DNA of 64,000 bases from Pseudomonas sp. PSB18 (GTDB lineage Bacteria; Pseudomonadota; Gammaproteobacteria; Pseudomonadales; Pseudomonadaceae), in assembly GCF_014596565.1 (NCBI RefSeq), contig NZ_NOIN01000008.1:1-64000 (forward strand), given 5' to 3'. Below are positions 44,573-55,336 of this stretch, one piece after another. How positions within the stretch are numbered: position 1 is the stretch's first letter; each line of letters begins with the position of its first letter. The notes beneath the pieces were generated by a model. That model was not told the DNA's origin. It saw nothing but the letters and a program-made list of their open reading frames with translations, and ran no database searches. The translations under genes and the position numbers were made by a program.

Positions 44573-45898
44573 TTACAGGATGCTCAGTGGGTATTCGACG
44601 ATCAGGCGGGTGTCATAGACGTCAGACGAATAGCCGCTGTACGCGCCGTTCGAGCGGTAGTTGGCGAAGCGCAGACGGAACGACAGGTCTTTGGCTGGAC
44701 CTTCTTGCATGACGTACTTGGACTCAACGTTCCACTCGTTTTCCTTACCTTCGCCCAGACCGTTAGTGGTGATGTGGTCACCCATTACGTAGCGGGTCAT
44801 GAAGCTCAGGCCTGGAACACCGTAGGTTTTCATGTTCAGGTCGTAGCGAGCTTGCCACGAACGCTCGTCGCGGCCGACGAAGTCGGAGATCTGGATGGAG
44901 TTGGCAACGAAGATCGTGCCGTTGCCGTCTACGCCATAGTAGTAAGCGTTGTCACCGCTGGAGCGTTGGTGAGCGATGGTGAACTTGTGAGCACCGATGC
45001 TATAGGCTGCGGCCAGGGACCACAGGTTGTTGTCTACGCCCTGGGTGCCATCGCCAATTGCGTCAACCAGATCGCCGCGGCTCTCGCCTTTGGTTTTATA
45101 GCCGTTGAAGTCGATGTTCAGCGACTGATCTTCGCTGATTGGCATCGTGTAGTTCAGGTTGACGTAGTACTTCTTGAAGTAGTCGTCAGCATCGGATGCA
45201 GCCAAGGCACCGGTGAAGTTATCGGTGAAGGCGTAGCTTGCACCGAAAATGTTGATGTTGGTCAGGCCTTTGCCGCCATTGCCGTTTTCATCAGGCAGAC
45301 CGCCGATGCTGTCACGGCCCATACCGGTTTGTTTGCTCAGCGAGGTGAAGCGACCTGCGCTCAGTTCCAGGCCTTTGATCTCTTTGGAGGTGACCAAGGT
45401 ACCGGTAGCGACTTCTGGAATCAGACGGCTGTCGTCAGTAGCGAAAACCGGGCTGGCAACGAATTGCTGGCCGTATTTCAGGACGGTATCGGACAGGCGC
45501 AGTTTAACGGCACCGCCCACTTTACCTTGGGATTTTTCCGGGTTGCCGTCACTGTCGTTGGCGAACAGGCCGTTACCACGGCGGCCCGAGCCACCGTCCA
45601 GTTTGACCGAACCCATTGCCATGGCGTCCAGACCGAAACCGACAGTACCTTGAGTGAAGCCCGACTCGTAGGTCAGCAATTCGCTCAGGCCGGAGTCCTG
45701 GCGGTAGCCGCTGGTGCCCGAAGAAGGGTTGCTGGCACCGTTCTTATAGTCACGGTTCATGTACTCGAAACGAGTCTTGGATTTCAGGCTCTGATCTTCA
45801 AAAAAGCCTTTGGACTCGTCTTGAGAAGACGCCACTGCGAACTGCGAAACACCGGCCGAAACAGCCAGTGCGATCATGCTCCACTTCATCACGCGCAT
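44573..45898 (-). CDS. OprD-family outer-membrane porin
   Basis: Protein of 441 residues. The signal peptide is MRVMKWSMIALAVSAG with cleavage expected after AVA (about residue 23). It begins GFFEDQSLKSKTRFEYMNRDY, the OprD-family start, contains alternating beta strands, and ends with VYDTRLIVEYPLSIL, the normal OprD-type last strand. These channels admit amino acids or small organic acids; the substrate cannot be told (OprE/OprQ or Opd type). AAAGGAG lies nine bases before the ATG. Upstream is an unusually long gap that should hold its promoter. Confidence 0.92.
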   Translation of the reverse strand: MRVMKWSMIALAVSAGVSQFAVASSQDESKGFFEDQSLKSKTRFEYMNRDYKNGASNPSSGTSGYRQDSGLSELLTYESGFTQGTVGFGLDAMAMGSVKLDGGSGRRGNGLFANDSDGNPEKSQGKVGGAVKLRLSDTVLKYGQQFVASPVFATDDSRLIPEVATGTLVTSKEIKGLELSAGRFTSLSKQTGMGRDSIGGLPDENGNGGKGLTNINIFGASYAFTDNFTGALAASDADDYFKKYYVNLNYTMPISEDQSLNIDFNGYKTKGESRGDLVDAIGDGTQGVDNNLWSLAAAYSIGAHKFTIAHQRSSGDNAYYYGVDGNGTIFVANSIQISDFVGRDERSWQARYDLNMKTYGVPGLSFMTRYVMGDHITTNGLGEGKENEWNVESKYVMQEGPAKDLSFRLRFANYRSNGAYSGYSSDVYDTRLIVEYPLSIL

Positions 45899-46763
45899 CG
45901 TGATTTGCTCCTTTGGTTTTTAGAAGAGTACTGCCGTCCCACCTGTTTTTTTTTCTGGGCGGCTCTTTCTTTTTGTGTCGGCGCAAATTTATATCACGAC
46001 GACATCATTGGCGATACTTGCCCATCCAACCTTTCAGCTTCTTTACGACCATGTCGCCAATGGCTCGATCCATGTCGTAATGGGGCTGTTCCGACGCAAT
46101 CGGGTTTCGCAACTTGAATGTTGCTTTTCTTTCTTCGGCGTCGGTGTAAAGAGTCCTTTGTTACTGCACTTGAAGCTCCTGAGGGCAACCTTGCCACTTT
46201 ATTTATAGGCCAGCAGGTTCTCGTTCCTACGATCCCCTGAAGGCGATGTCCGGGATGAATGCAACAAGCATGCACAAACCCGAATTTTGTTCACATTTTT
46301 TTCACACTCTTCCTTTCGGCGCGATGAAACCTCATGAAACCGGGGCTCAAAGGCCTTGTTTTAAATAGGGTTGACTGCTACGCCGCTATCGTGTTGGAAA
46401 TCTGTAAACGGCTCGAGACAACCAAAAACGTTACCGGTTCACCCTATCCGGTGAGTAAATCCCGGATACTTTGTGCACTGAGCGTAGACGCTTTGTGCGG
46501 TTTTGGTGCAAAAAAATTCATGAGTCGCACCAGGCTCGGTGTTTCGCGGGATGCCGGGGTCGACGTTTTCGCACTCTGGGAGACTGGCTGCGCCAAATTG
46601 GTGCGTCTGGCTGCCGTGCTCAAAGAGGTCAGCCCCGAAAACAGGCATTGGCGCCATGCCTGGGAGGGTACGCAGTGAACGTTCGGCCATTCGGGGGTAT
46701 GCTGCAAATAGGCGATACAGGCCCAAACCGGGCAGCCCCGATAACGAGCAAGGAGTACGCGCG
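45899..46763. other. 865-bp intergenic region without a credible gene
   Basis: This gap separates the divergent porin and HIT genes. Frames in it are short, lack ribosome sites and resemble nothing I recognise. It is more AT-rich and T-rich than its surroundings near 45900-46330. A TTGACT hexamer at 46371 could be a -35 box. The space could hold porin regulatory sites or an sRNA, but none can be named from sequence alone. Confidence 0.5.
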
Positions 46764-47189
46764 GTGTTTGTTTTAGATTCACGACTGCAACAGGACACAT
46801 TGCCCATTGGCGATTTCCCGTTGTGCCGGTTGCTGTTATCCAATGATTCGAATTACCCGTGGTTCATTCTTGTACCAAGGCGGGAAAGTATCAGTGAGTT
46901 GTTTCAGCTCGATGACGTTGATCAGCGTCAGCTATGGAAGGAAACCACCGCACTGGCCGAGATCCTCAAGGATTCCTTTGATGCCGATAAGTTGAACATC
47001 GCGACGTTGGGTAACGTTGTCAGCCAGTTGCACATGCACGTCATCGTGCGTAGGCATGAGGACGCTGCCTGGCCGTCGCCGGTATGGGGCAAGCATCCGG
47101 CCCGGCCTTATAATGCGGAGCAGGTGGCGGCCATTCGCGAGCGGTTGCGGATGGCCCTGACCGACGATTTCAAGTTTGTGGAGGGTTGA
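46764..47189 (+). CDS. HIT domain protein
   Basis: Protein of 141 residues with the HIT motif in the form QLHMHVIVR, i.e. Gln where the first His of H-x-H-x-H normally stands; this form occurs in a proteobacterial subgroup. HIT proteins are nucleotide hydrolases or transferases acting on dinucleoside polyphosphates or nucleoside phosphoramidates. The GTG start at 46764 has AAGGAG nine bases upstream. It is followed 3 bases later by slyX, so the two are cotranscribed. Confidence 0.85.
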   Translation: MFVLDSRLQQDTLPIGDFPLCRLLLSNDSNYPWFILVPRRESISELFQLDDVDQRQLWKETTALAEILKDSFDADKLNIATLGNVVSQLHMHVIVRRHEDAAWPSPVWGKHPARPYNAEQVAAIRERLRMALTDDFKFVEG

Positions 47190-47192
47190 GCC

Positions 47193-47399
47193 GTGGATCT
47201 TGAGGCGCGTGTTACCGATCTGGAAACTCGCCTGGCATTTCAGGATGACACCATCCAGGCGTTGAATGATGTGTTGGTGGAGCAACAGCGAGTTGTCGAG
47301 CGTTTGCAATTGCAGATGGCGGCGTTGCTCAAGCGGCAGGAGGAAATGGCCGGGCAGTTCGAATCCGTCGAGGAAGAGGCGCCGCCCCCGCATTACTGA
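47193..47399 (+). CDS. slyX: SlyX
   Basis: Protein of 68 residues forming a single coiled coil (LEARVTDLETRLAFQDDTI) with the PPPHY C-terminus typical of SlyX. It starts at a GTG with GGAGG upstream, 3 bases after the HIT gene. The function is unknown; it was first noted beside slyD in E. coli. Confidence 0.9.
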   Translation: MDLEARVTDLETRLAFQDDTIQALNDVLVEQQRVVERLQLQMAALLKRQEEMAGQFESVEEEAPPPHY

Positions 47400-47417
47400 T
47401 CGCCCGGGCGACAGGGC

Positions 47418-47457
47418 AAAAAAAACCGCGATGCAGCCTGGCTGCTCGCGGTTTTTT
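47418..47457. terminator. Bidirectional terminator after slyX
   Basis: The stem CCGCGA-t-GCAGC / GCTGC-TCGCGG is flanked by A-tract and T-tract, between slyX and the convergent cold-shock-domain gene. Confidence 0.9.
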
Positions 47458-47468
47458 CATGCCTGGAA

Positions 47469-48074
47469 TCAGCGGCGCGGTAGTGCGGCGATGACGTCTT
47501 CGGCTTGCAGGCCTTTGTCGCGGTGCATCACGGAAAACTCCACGCGCTGGCCTTCGACCAGTACGCGATGGCCTTCGCCGCGGATGGCCCGGAAATGCAC
47601 GAAAATATCATCGCCGGAATCGCGGGAGATAAAGCCGAAGCCCTTGGAGGTGTTGAACCACTTCACGGTGCCGGTATCGCGGTTGGACATGTCGTAGTTC
47701 TGCGGCGCGGCAGACGGCGACGACTTCTTGTAGAAGCTGACGGCCAGGTGCAGTGCCACGGCAAGCAGCGCGGCCGCCAGGCTGAACAGAACGGCTGGTT
47801 GGCCGCTGATTTCCGGCATGGGCGCCAGCAGGCTCAGGGTTTGCAGGGCAACGGCCAGCACCAGCAGTACGCTGACCAGGTTTTGCAGTTGATGACGAGG
47901 ACCTTTGTGCCAGTAAGGAATGACAGGTGCGAGGATCAGGTTGAGGAGGCCGAAGAAGGCCAGGTAAAGCGCATCGGGATGTTGCAGGTAAGGTGTGGCT
48001 TCGGAACCCAGGCTAGGGATGAAGGACAGCAGCAGGGCAGCTGCGCCCATTAGCAAGTGGACGATTTTCAACAT
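47469..48074 (-). CDS. Membrane protein with C-terminal cold-shock domain
   Basis: Protein of 201 residues. The N-terminal 115 residues hold about four hydrophobic helices (MLKIVHLLMGAAALLLSF; YLAFFGLLNLILAPVI; LVSVLLVLAVALQTLSLL; VLFSLAAALLAVALHLAV). A short linker follows, then a CspA-type domain from about 132 (GTVKWFNTSKGFGFI, RNP1; DIFVHFRAI, RNP2) to the end. The aromatic nucleic-acid-binding residues are intact. This would place an RNA- or ssDNA-binding domain on the cytoplasmic face of the membrane. No strong ribosome site is visible before the ATG at 48074. A GTG ten codons upstream is an alternative start. Confidence 0.85.
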   Translation of the reverse strand: MLKIVHLLMGAAALLLSFIPSLGSEATPYLQHPDALYLAFFGLLNLILAPVIPYWHKGPRHQLQNLVSVLLVLAVALQTLSLLAPMPEISGQPAVLFSLAAALLAVALHLAVSFYKKSSPSAAPQNYDMSNRDTGTVKWFNTSKGFGFISRDSGDDIFVHFRAIRGEGHRVLVEGQRVEFSVMHRDKGLQAEDVIAALPRR

Positions 48075-48296
48075 TTTGATTGACTCACGGTTAAGACGGA
48101 TCACAAGGAAGAGCTGGTCGGGGGCGGTTCGCTTCAGAACAATGAGAGGCGCTGGACACGTACCCGAATCAGCCTATGCGCTACGCCCGGGAAAATAGAC
48201 GTAGCGACACACTGCCTATTTAACAGCAAAGCCGGGGGCTTCTCAAACTCGTAACAGGTGCGTACCACGCTGTTCGTCGGCCGGAAAGCTGCACGC

Positions 48297-48388
48297 CTGT
48301 TGGAGCGAGCCTGCTCGCGATGGCGGTCTGTCAGTTGCTGAAGGTATTGCTGACCCGCCGCCATCGCGAGCAGGCTCGCTCCCACAGG
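48297..48388. repeat. REP pair upstream of the Dps-like gene
   Basis: Inverted GAGCGAGCCTGCTCGCGATG copies stand in the 465-bp gap between the cold-shock-domain gene and the Dps-like gene. The rest of that gap shows no gene. Confidence 0.87.
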
Positions 48389-48538
48389 GAGGGGCGTTTA
48401 TCCTGCTGATAGCGGGATAGCCTGGAACCGTCCGGCGTCCGGGCTTGTCGGTTCAGGAGGGCTGGCGATTTGTCGCACGCCACTGGCGACAACACCCGCT
48501 ACGCTGTGGAATTCATCACCGTCAGGAGATCAACCAAC

Positions 48539-49012
48539 ATGGCAATTGATATCGGTATCAATGAAGAAGATCGCAAGTCCATCGTCGACGGGCTTTCACG
48601 CTTGTTGTCGGACACCTACGTGTTGTATCTCAAGACCCACAATTTCCACTGGAACGTCACGGGGCCGATGTTTCGGACCCTGCATCTGATGTTCGAAGAG
48701 CAATACAACGAGCTGGCGCTGGCGGTGGATCTGATTGCCGAGCGCATTCGTGCGCTCGGCTTCCCCGCGCCGGGGGCCTATTCGGTGTATGCGCGCTTGT
48801 CTTCCATCAAGGAAGAGGAGGGCGTGCCCGGTGCCGAAGACATGATCCGGCAACTGGTCGCTGGCCAGGAGGCGGTGACGCGCACGGCCCGCGGTATCTT
48901 CCCCTTGCTGGACAAAGTCAGTGATGAGCCGACCGCCGACCTGCTGACCCAACGCATGCAGGTTCACGAAAAAACCGCGTGGATGCTGCGCTCTCTGCTG
49001 GACGAGCGGTAG
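48539..49012 (+). CDS. Dps-family ferritin-like protein
   Basis: Protein of 157 residues. The ferroxidase pattern is KTHNFHWNVTGPMF with H and W spaced as in Dps, followed by LHLMFEEQYNELALAVDLIAERIRALG. Dps proteins form dodecamers that oxidise and store iron and protect DNA in stationary phase. The N-terminus lacks the Lys-rich DNA-binding tail of E. coli Dps, so DNA binding is uncertain. AGGAG precedes the ATG. Confidence 0.92.
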   Translation: MAIDIGINEEDRKSIVDGLSRLLSDTYVLYLKTHNFHWNVTGPMFRTLHLMFEEQYNELALAVDLIAERIRALGFPAPGAYSVYARLSSIKEEEGVPGAEDMIRQLVAGQEAVTRTARGIFPLLDKVSDEPTADLLTQRMQVHEKTAWMLRSLLDER

Positions 49013-49287
49013 GTCTCAGGCGGGCGATGGTGGGAGCCGTGACATCATCGCTCGCGTGTGCAACCGTTGGTGTTCCTTGTATCGGGCATTCCGATCAGTC
49101 TTGCGCCTGCCTGTTGGGGGGAACCATCGTGTGTAGGACGATGTAATTCATCGTCTGCCAACTGTTGGCTTGTCCTACGTTGCCGATCAAAAAGTCATCT
49201 GGATCTGGCGACTCCGTTGAGCTTCCATAGGGCACCAGATTGGTTGTCCTGACTGAGAGGTTCGTATGGCAAAGGAGTGTCAACGGT

Positions 49288-49638
49288 ATGATTCAAGGAA
49301 AAGAATCGAGGGAGGGGGCGCAGGCCATCGCTATCGACCCGTTCGTCAGTGGGTTCGATATGCAACTGGCCCGGCCCTTGTCCCGGTCCATCCGTTTGAA
49401 CGGGTTCGCCACCTGTCTTCGGCTGGAGCGGGTCTATTGGGAGATTCTCGGCGACATCGCCGAGCTCAACAATTGCTCCATCAATACGCTGCTGTCCCAT
49501 GTCGACAGGGAGGTGCATCTGCGCCATGGCGGGGTCCGTAATTTCAGCGGCCTGGTCCGTGTGGTCTGCGTGGTGCACAGTTTGAAGGAGGCCGGCATGG
49601 AGGTCGTGGAGCGTCACTGGCCTGGGGCTCCACAGTGA
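49288..49638 (+). CDS. Ribbon-helix-helix domain protein
   Basis: Protein of 116 residues. The segment SIRLNGFATCLRLERVYWEIL followed by IAELNNCSINTLLSHVDRE fits the RHH_4 type (beta strand, helix, helix). AAAGGAG lies eight bases before the ATG at 49288. RHH_4 proteins are small presumed DNA-binding regulators. It stands alone, with no toxin-like partner beside it. The target is unknown. Confidence 0.75.
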   Translation: MIQGKESREGAQAIAIDPFVSGFDMQLARPLSRSIRLNGFATCLRLERVYWEILGDIAELNNCSINTLLSHVDREVHLRHGGVRNFSGLVRVVCVVHSLKEAGMEVVERHWPGAPQ

Positions 49639-49818
49639 CTCGGTCGCGCCGGTAGGTGCCCTGTGCAGCGTTGGGGGCTTCCAGATTCGTTTTCCCATCC
49701 CATGGAAACGAATGGAGAACGCCCCTACGGCTGCACAGGCTGCATTTAATGGATATAATCCCGCTCTTTGCCGCAAAGCCCAGCTTTTGCGCGATTAACC
49801 TGATCGCCGAGACAACCC

Positions 49819-50040
49819 ATGCCGATGTACGACTATCAATGTGCTTCCTGTGGTCATCAGTTGGAAGCCATCCAAAAGATCAGCGAAGCACCGCTGGTCG
49901 ACTGCCCCGCCTGCCAGGCGCCGGAGCTGAAAAAAATGCTGTCCATGCCGGGTTTCCGCCTCGGCGGTACGGGCTGGTATGAAACCGACTTCAAGACCGG
50001 CGCCAAGAAGAACCTCGCCGGTGGCGACAAAGCTGACTGA
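49819..50040 (+). CDS. FmdB-family zinc ribbon protein
   Basis: Protein of 73 residues with an N-terminal zinc ribbon: YDYQCASCGHQLE, then DCPACQAPELKK (two C-x2-C pairs), and a flexible Gly/Lys-rich tail. It commonly lies just upstream of aspS in pseudomonads. The function is unknown; a regulatory or RNA-binding role has been guessed for FmdB. Confidence 0.88.
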   Translation: MPMYDYQCASCGHQLEAIQKISEAPLVDCPACQAPELKKMLSMPGFRLGGTGWYETDFKTGAKKNLAGGDKAD

Positions 50041-50115
50041 GATGAATACGCGCGGGTTCTTGCATGGGCAGGGCCTCCAACCGAATGTCGAATTACGAGA
50101 AGTGAAACCACTACC

Positions 50116-51891
<1,776 letters not shown>

Positions 51892-51905
51892 GGCTGACAC
51901 CTGAA

Positions 51906-51929
51906 GGCGCATCTTCGGATGCGCCTTTT
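51906..51929 (+). terminator. Terminator after aspS with UUCG loop
   Basis: The stem GGCGCATC / GATGCGCC closes on a TTCG tetraloop and is followed by TTTT. Confidence 0.9.
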
Positions 51930-52011
51930 CGTTGGTGTCGATATTTCTGCTTGTCTGCCACCGCGCGAGCGCGCAGGGCGGGCAACGTTTCAAGAAGAAC
52001 CGGAGCGAGTT

Positions 52012-52758
52012 ATGGCAGGTCATTCCAAGTGGGCGAACATCAAGCACCGCAAAGAACGTCAGGATGCCAAAAGGGGCAAGATCTTTACCAAGTGGATCCG
52101 TGAGCTGACAGTCGCGGCCCGCCAGGGTGGCGGCGATCCGGGGTCCAACCCGCGTCTGCGCCTGGCCCTGGACAAGGCGCTCGGTGCCAACATGAGCCGC
52201 GACATCATCGACCGGGCCATTGCTCGTGGCGCCGGTGCGACCGAGGCCGACAACGTCGAAGAGCTGACCTACGAAGGTTATGGGCCGGGCGGTGTGGCGG
52301 TGATGGTCGAGTGTATGACCGACAACCGCAACCGTACCGCGGCGGCCGTGCGTCATGCCTTCAGCAAGTGTGGTGGCAACCTCGGTACCGACGGTTCGGT
52401 GGCTTATCTGTTCGAGCGCAAGGGGCAGATCAGTTTCGCACCGGGCCTGGATGAAGATGCCCTGACGGAAGCCGCCCTCGAAGCCGACGCCGATGATGTA
52501 GTCGGCCATGAAGACGGCTCGTTCGACGTGTTCACGTCGTTCGCCACCTTCTATGCCGTGCGCAACGCCCTGGAAGCGGCCGGGTTCAAGCCGGCCGACG
52601 CGGAAATCGTCATGCAGCCGACCACCAGTGCCGAATTGGACCTGGAAGGCGCCGAGAAGGTGCTCAAGCTGATCGACATGCTCGAGGACCTGGATGACGT
52701 GCAAAACGTTTATTCCAATGCCGATATTCCGGAGTCGGTGGCGGAACAGCTGGGCTGA
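52012..52758 (+). CDS. yebC: YebC/PmpR-family protein
   Basis: Protein of 248 residues with the family start MAGHSKWANIKHRKERQDAK and the GYGPGGVAVMVECMTDN region. YebC/PmpR proteins were described as transcription regulators (PmpR represses the PQS system in P. aeruginosa) and more recently as translation factors that relieve ribosome stalling. The gene stands before ruvC, the usual order. CGGAG precedes the ATG. Confidence 0.94.
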   Translation: MAGHSKWANIKHRKERQDAKRGKIFTKWIRELTVAARQGGGDPGSNPRLRLALDKALGANMSRDIIDRAIARGAGATEADNVEELTYEGYGPGGVAVMVECMTDNRNRTAAAVRHAFSKCGGNLGTDGSVAYLFERKGQISFAPGLDEDALTEAALEADADDVVGHEDGSFDVFTSFATFYAVRNALEAAGFKPADAEIVMQPTTSAELDLEGAEKVLKLIDMLEDLDDVQNVYSNADIPESVAEQLG

Positions 52759-52778
52759 CTCGTCGCCGCCGTTCTGAA

Positions 52779-52867
52779 TGTGGGAGCGAGCCTGCTCGCG
52801 ATAGCGGTCGTCCAGTTTGCAAAAAAGTTGCAGGAGGATCGCCATCGCGAGCAGGCTCGCTCCCACA
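52779..52867. repeat. REP pair between yebC and ruvC
   Basis: Inverted TGTGGGAGCGAGCCTGCTCG copies with about a 40-base linker interrupt the yebC-ruvC spacing. A hairpin here could separate expression of yebC from ruvC. Confidence 0.88.
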
Positions 52868-52901
52868 GGTTCAATAATTCCATCTTCAAACCGCAGGCGT
52901 T

Positions 52902-53426
52902 ATGACTTTAATCCTTGGCATCGACCCCGGTTCGCGCATTACCGGCTACGGCGTGGTTCGCGACACCGGACGCGGCTGTGTGTATGTCGCGTCCGGCTGC
53001 ATCCGCACCGGGGCAGGTGAGTTGCATGAGCGCCTGCAGATCGTTTATCGCGGCGTGCGCGAAGTCATCCAGACCTACGGCCCGGTCACCATGGGCATCG
53101 AAAAGGTGTTCATGGCGCGTAACGCCGATTCCGCCTTGAAACTGGGGCAGGCCCGGGGCGCGGCGATTGTTGCCGGCGCCGAGGAAAGCCTGGAGATCGC
53201 CGAGTACACCGCGACCCAGGTCAAGCAGGCGGTCGTCGGAACGGGCGCGGCAAACAAGGAACAGGTGCAAATGATGGTGATGCACTTGTTGAAGTTGGTC
53301 AGTAAGCCGCAGATTGATGCCTCCGACGCCCTGGCTATCGCCATTTGCCATGCCCATACCCGCTCCAGCCTGTTGCCTCATGGTCTGGGAACCGCACGCA
53401 GTCGTGGCGGGCGGCTGCGTCTCTGA
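52902..53426 (+). CDS. ruvC: Holliday junction resolvase RuvC
   Basis: Protein of 174 residues. The RNase H-like start LILGIDPGSRITGYG carries the first catalytic Asp, GIEKVFMA the Glu, and DASDALAIAICHAH the last Asp pair. It cuts Holliday junctions symmetrically with RuvAB. A 114-base gap to ruvA follows. Confidence 0.96.
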   Translation: MTLILGIDPGSRITGYGVVRDTGRGCVYVASGCIRTGAGELHERLQIVYRGVREVIQTYGPVTMGIEKVFMARNADSALKLGQARGAAIVAGAEESLEIAEYTATQVKQAVVGTGAANKEQVQMMVMHLLKLVSKPQIDASDALAIAICHAHTRSSLLPHGLGTARSRGGRLRL

Positions 53427-53540
53427 TAGCATCAGCGCACTCATTCATGAGCCCGAGTCTGTTGCGCCTGTGTCGTCGGCCTTCATGCCCGGGCTGTTAT
53501 TCGCCAGCCAGCGGCTGGCCAACGCCCAAGGATCTGAAAC

Positions 53541-54149
53541 GTGATTGGACGCTTGCGCGGCACCCTGGCTGAAAAACAGCCGCCGCACCTGATTCTGGAT
53601 GTAAATGGCCTGGGCTATGAGCTGGAAGTGCCCATGACCACGCTGTATCGCTTGCCGTCGGTCGGTGAGCCGCTGACGTTGCACACCCATTTGGTCGTGC
53701 GCGAGGATGCGCAGTTACTCTATGGCTTTGTCGGCAAGCGTGAGCGGGATTTTTTCCGTGAGTTGATTCGCCTCAATGGCGTCGGCCCGAAACTGGCCCT
53801 GGCCTTGATGTCGAGCCTGGAAGTCGACGAACTGGTGCGTTGCGTGCAATCCCAGGACACGTCGGCCCTGACCAAGGTGCCTGGTGTCGGCAAGAAAACC
53901 GCCGAACGCCTGCTGGTGGAACTCAAGGACCGCTTCAAGGCCTGGGAGGCAGTGCCGGCCATGTTCGCGCTGGTGCCGAACCAGCCGGATGCGCCGGTGC
54001 CAGCGGCCAGCGCCGAGAACGACGCGGTCACTGCGCTGATCTCCCTGGGCTACAAGCCGCAGGAAGCCAGCAAGGCGATTTCCGCCATCAAGGAAAAAGG
54101 CTTGAGTACTGAAGACATGATTCGTCGTGCCCTGAAGGGAATGATCTAA
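53541..54149 (+). CDS. ruvA: Holliday junction DNA helicase subunit RuvA
   Basis: Protein of 202 residues. The N-terminal OB fold (MIGRLRGTLAEKQPPHLILD) is followed by helix-hairpin-helix motifs (LNGVGPKLALALMSS; VPGVGKKTAERLLVELKD) and the C-terminal UBA-like domain that regulates RuvB (ALISLGYKPQEASKAI). The GTG start has AAGGA upstream. The stop abuts ruvB directly. Confidence 0.96.
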   Translation: MIGRLRGTLAEKQPPHLILDVNGLGYELEVPMTTLYRLPSVGEPLTLHTHLVVREDAQLLYGFVGKRERDFFRELIRLNGVGPKLALALMSSLEVDELVRCVQSQDTSALTKVPGVGKKTAERLLVELKDRFKAWEAVPAMFALVPNQPDAPVPAASAENDAVTALISLGYKPQEASKAISAIKEKGLSTEDMIRRALKGMI

Positions 54150-55211
54150 GTGATTGAAGCTGACCGTCTGATCGCCGCCACGGGTGCGCCCCGTGACCGC
54201 GAGGAAGTCCAGGACCGTGCGATTCGCCCCGTCAGCCTGGCCGACTACATCGGCCAACCGACCGTGCGCGAGCAGATGGAGTTGTTCATCCAGGCGGCTC
54301 GGGGGCGTAGCGAGTCGCTGGATCACACCTTGATCTTCGGTCCGCCGGGCTTGGGCAAGACGACCCTGGCCAACATCATCGCCCAGGAAATGGGCGTGTC
54401 GATCAAGAGCACCTCCGGTCCGGTCCTCGAGCGTCCGGGTGACCTGGCGGCATTGTTGACCAACCTAGAGCCACACGACGTGCTGTTCATCGACGAAATC
54501 CATCGGCTGTCGCCGATCGTCGAGGAAGTGCTGTATCCGGCTATGGAAGATTTCCAGCTCGACATCATGATCGGCGAAGGCCCGGCGGCGCGTTCCATCA
54601 AACTGGACCTGCCGCCCTTCACCCTGGTGGGTGCTACCACCCGCGCCGGCATGCTCACCAACCCGCTGCGCGACCGTTTCGGCATCGTCCAGCGCCTGGA
54701 GTTCTACAGCAACGCGGACCTGGCTACGATCGTCAGCCGTTCGGCGGGCATTCTCGGGCTGCCGCTGGACCCGGAGGGTGCCTATGAAGTGGCGCGTCGG
54801 GCCCGGGGTACGCCGCGGATCGCCAACCGGCTGCTGCGTCGGGTCCGGGATTTTGCCGAGGTCCGGGCCAAGGGCCACATCACCAAGCCGATTGCCGACC
54901 TGGCGTTGAACCTGCTGGACATCGACGAGCGTGGTTTCGACCATCAGGACCGGCGCCTGCTGCTGACCATGATCGAGAAGTTCGACGGTGGTCCGGTGGG
55001 CGTGGACAGCCTGGCCGCGGCCATCAGCGAAGAGCGCCATACCATCGAAGATGTACTGGAGCCGTACCTGATCCAGCAGGGCTATATCATGCGCACCCCG
55101 CGCGGACGGGTGGTGACACGCCATGCCTACCTGCACTTCGGCTTAAACATCCCGACACGAATGGGTGAGATGCCGGTGGTAGACGAATTCCTCGATGCCG
55201 TGGACGATTGA
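54150..55211 (+). CDS. ruvB: Holliday junction DNA helicase subunit RuvB
   Basis: Protein of 353 residues. It has Walker A GPPGLGKTTLAN, Walker B LFIDEIHRLSP, sensor 1 GATTRAGMLTNPLRDRFG, and a C-terminal winged helix. It is the hexameric motor for branch migration with RuvA. The GTG start follows the ruvA stop with no gap, so translation is coupled. Confidence 0.97.
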   Translation: MIEADRLIAATGAPRDREEVQDRAIRPVSLADYIGQPTVREQMELFIQAARGRSESLDHTLIFGPPGLGKTTLANIIAQEMGVSIKSTSGPVLERPGDLAALLTNLEPHDVLFIDEIHRLSPIVEEVLYPAMEDFQLDIMIGEGPAARSIKLDLPPFTLVGATTRAGMLTNPLRDRFGIVQRLEFYSNADLATIVSRSAGILGLPLDPEGAYEVARRARGTPRIANRLLRRVRDFAEVRAKGHITKPIADLALNLLDIDERGFDHQDRRLLLTMIEKFDGGPVGVDSLAAAISEERHTIEDVLEPYLIQQGYIMRTPRGRVVTRHAYLHFGLNIPTRMGEMPVVDEFLDAVDD

Positions 55212-55336
55212 ACGACTTTTGTGCAGCGACTTTTTTCCGGATTGTGCTGTCCCAGACGACGTCCGGAGCGTCTATGCACTCGAGAATGAAAAAACAGTTG
55301 CCGCCGATTGGCAACCCGAGGAGTAAGCACTAGAGT

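Noticed and set aside
46334..46678. 114-codon frame in the porin-HIT gap
   Set aside because: There is no ribosome site and no recognisable domain, and the codon pattern is unlike its neighbours.
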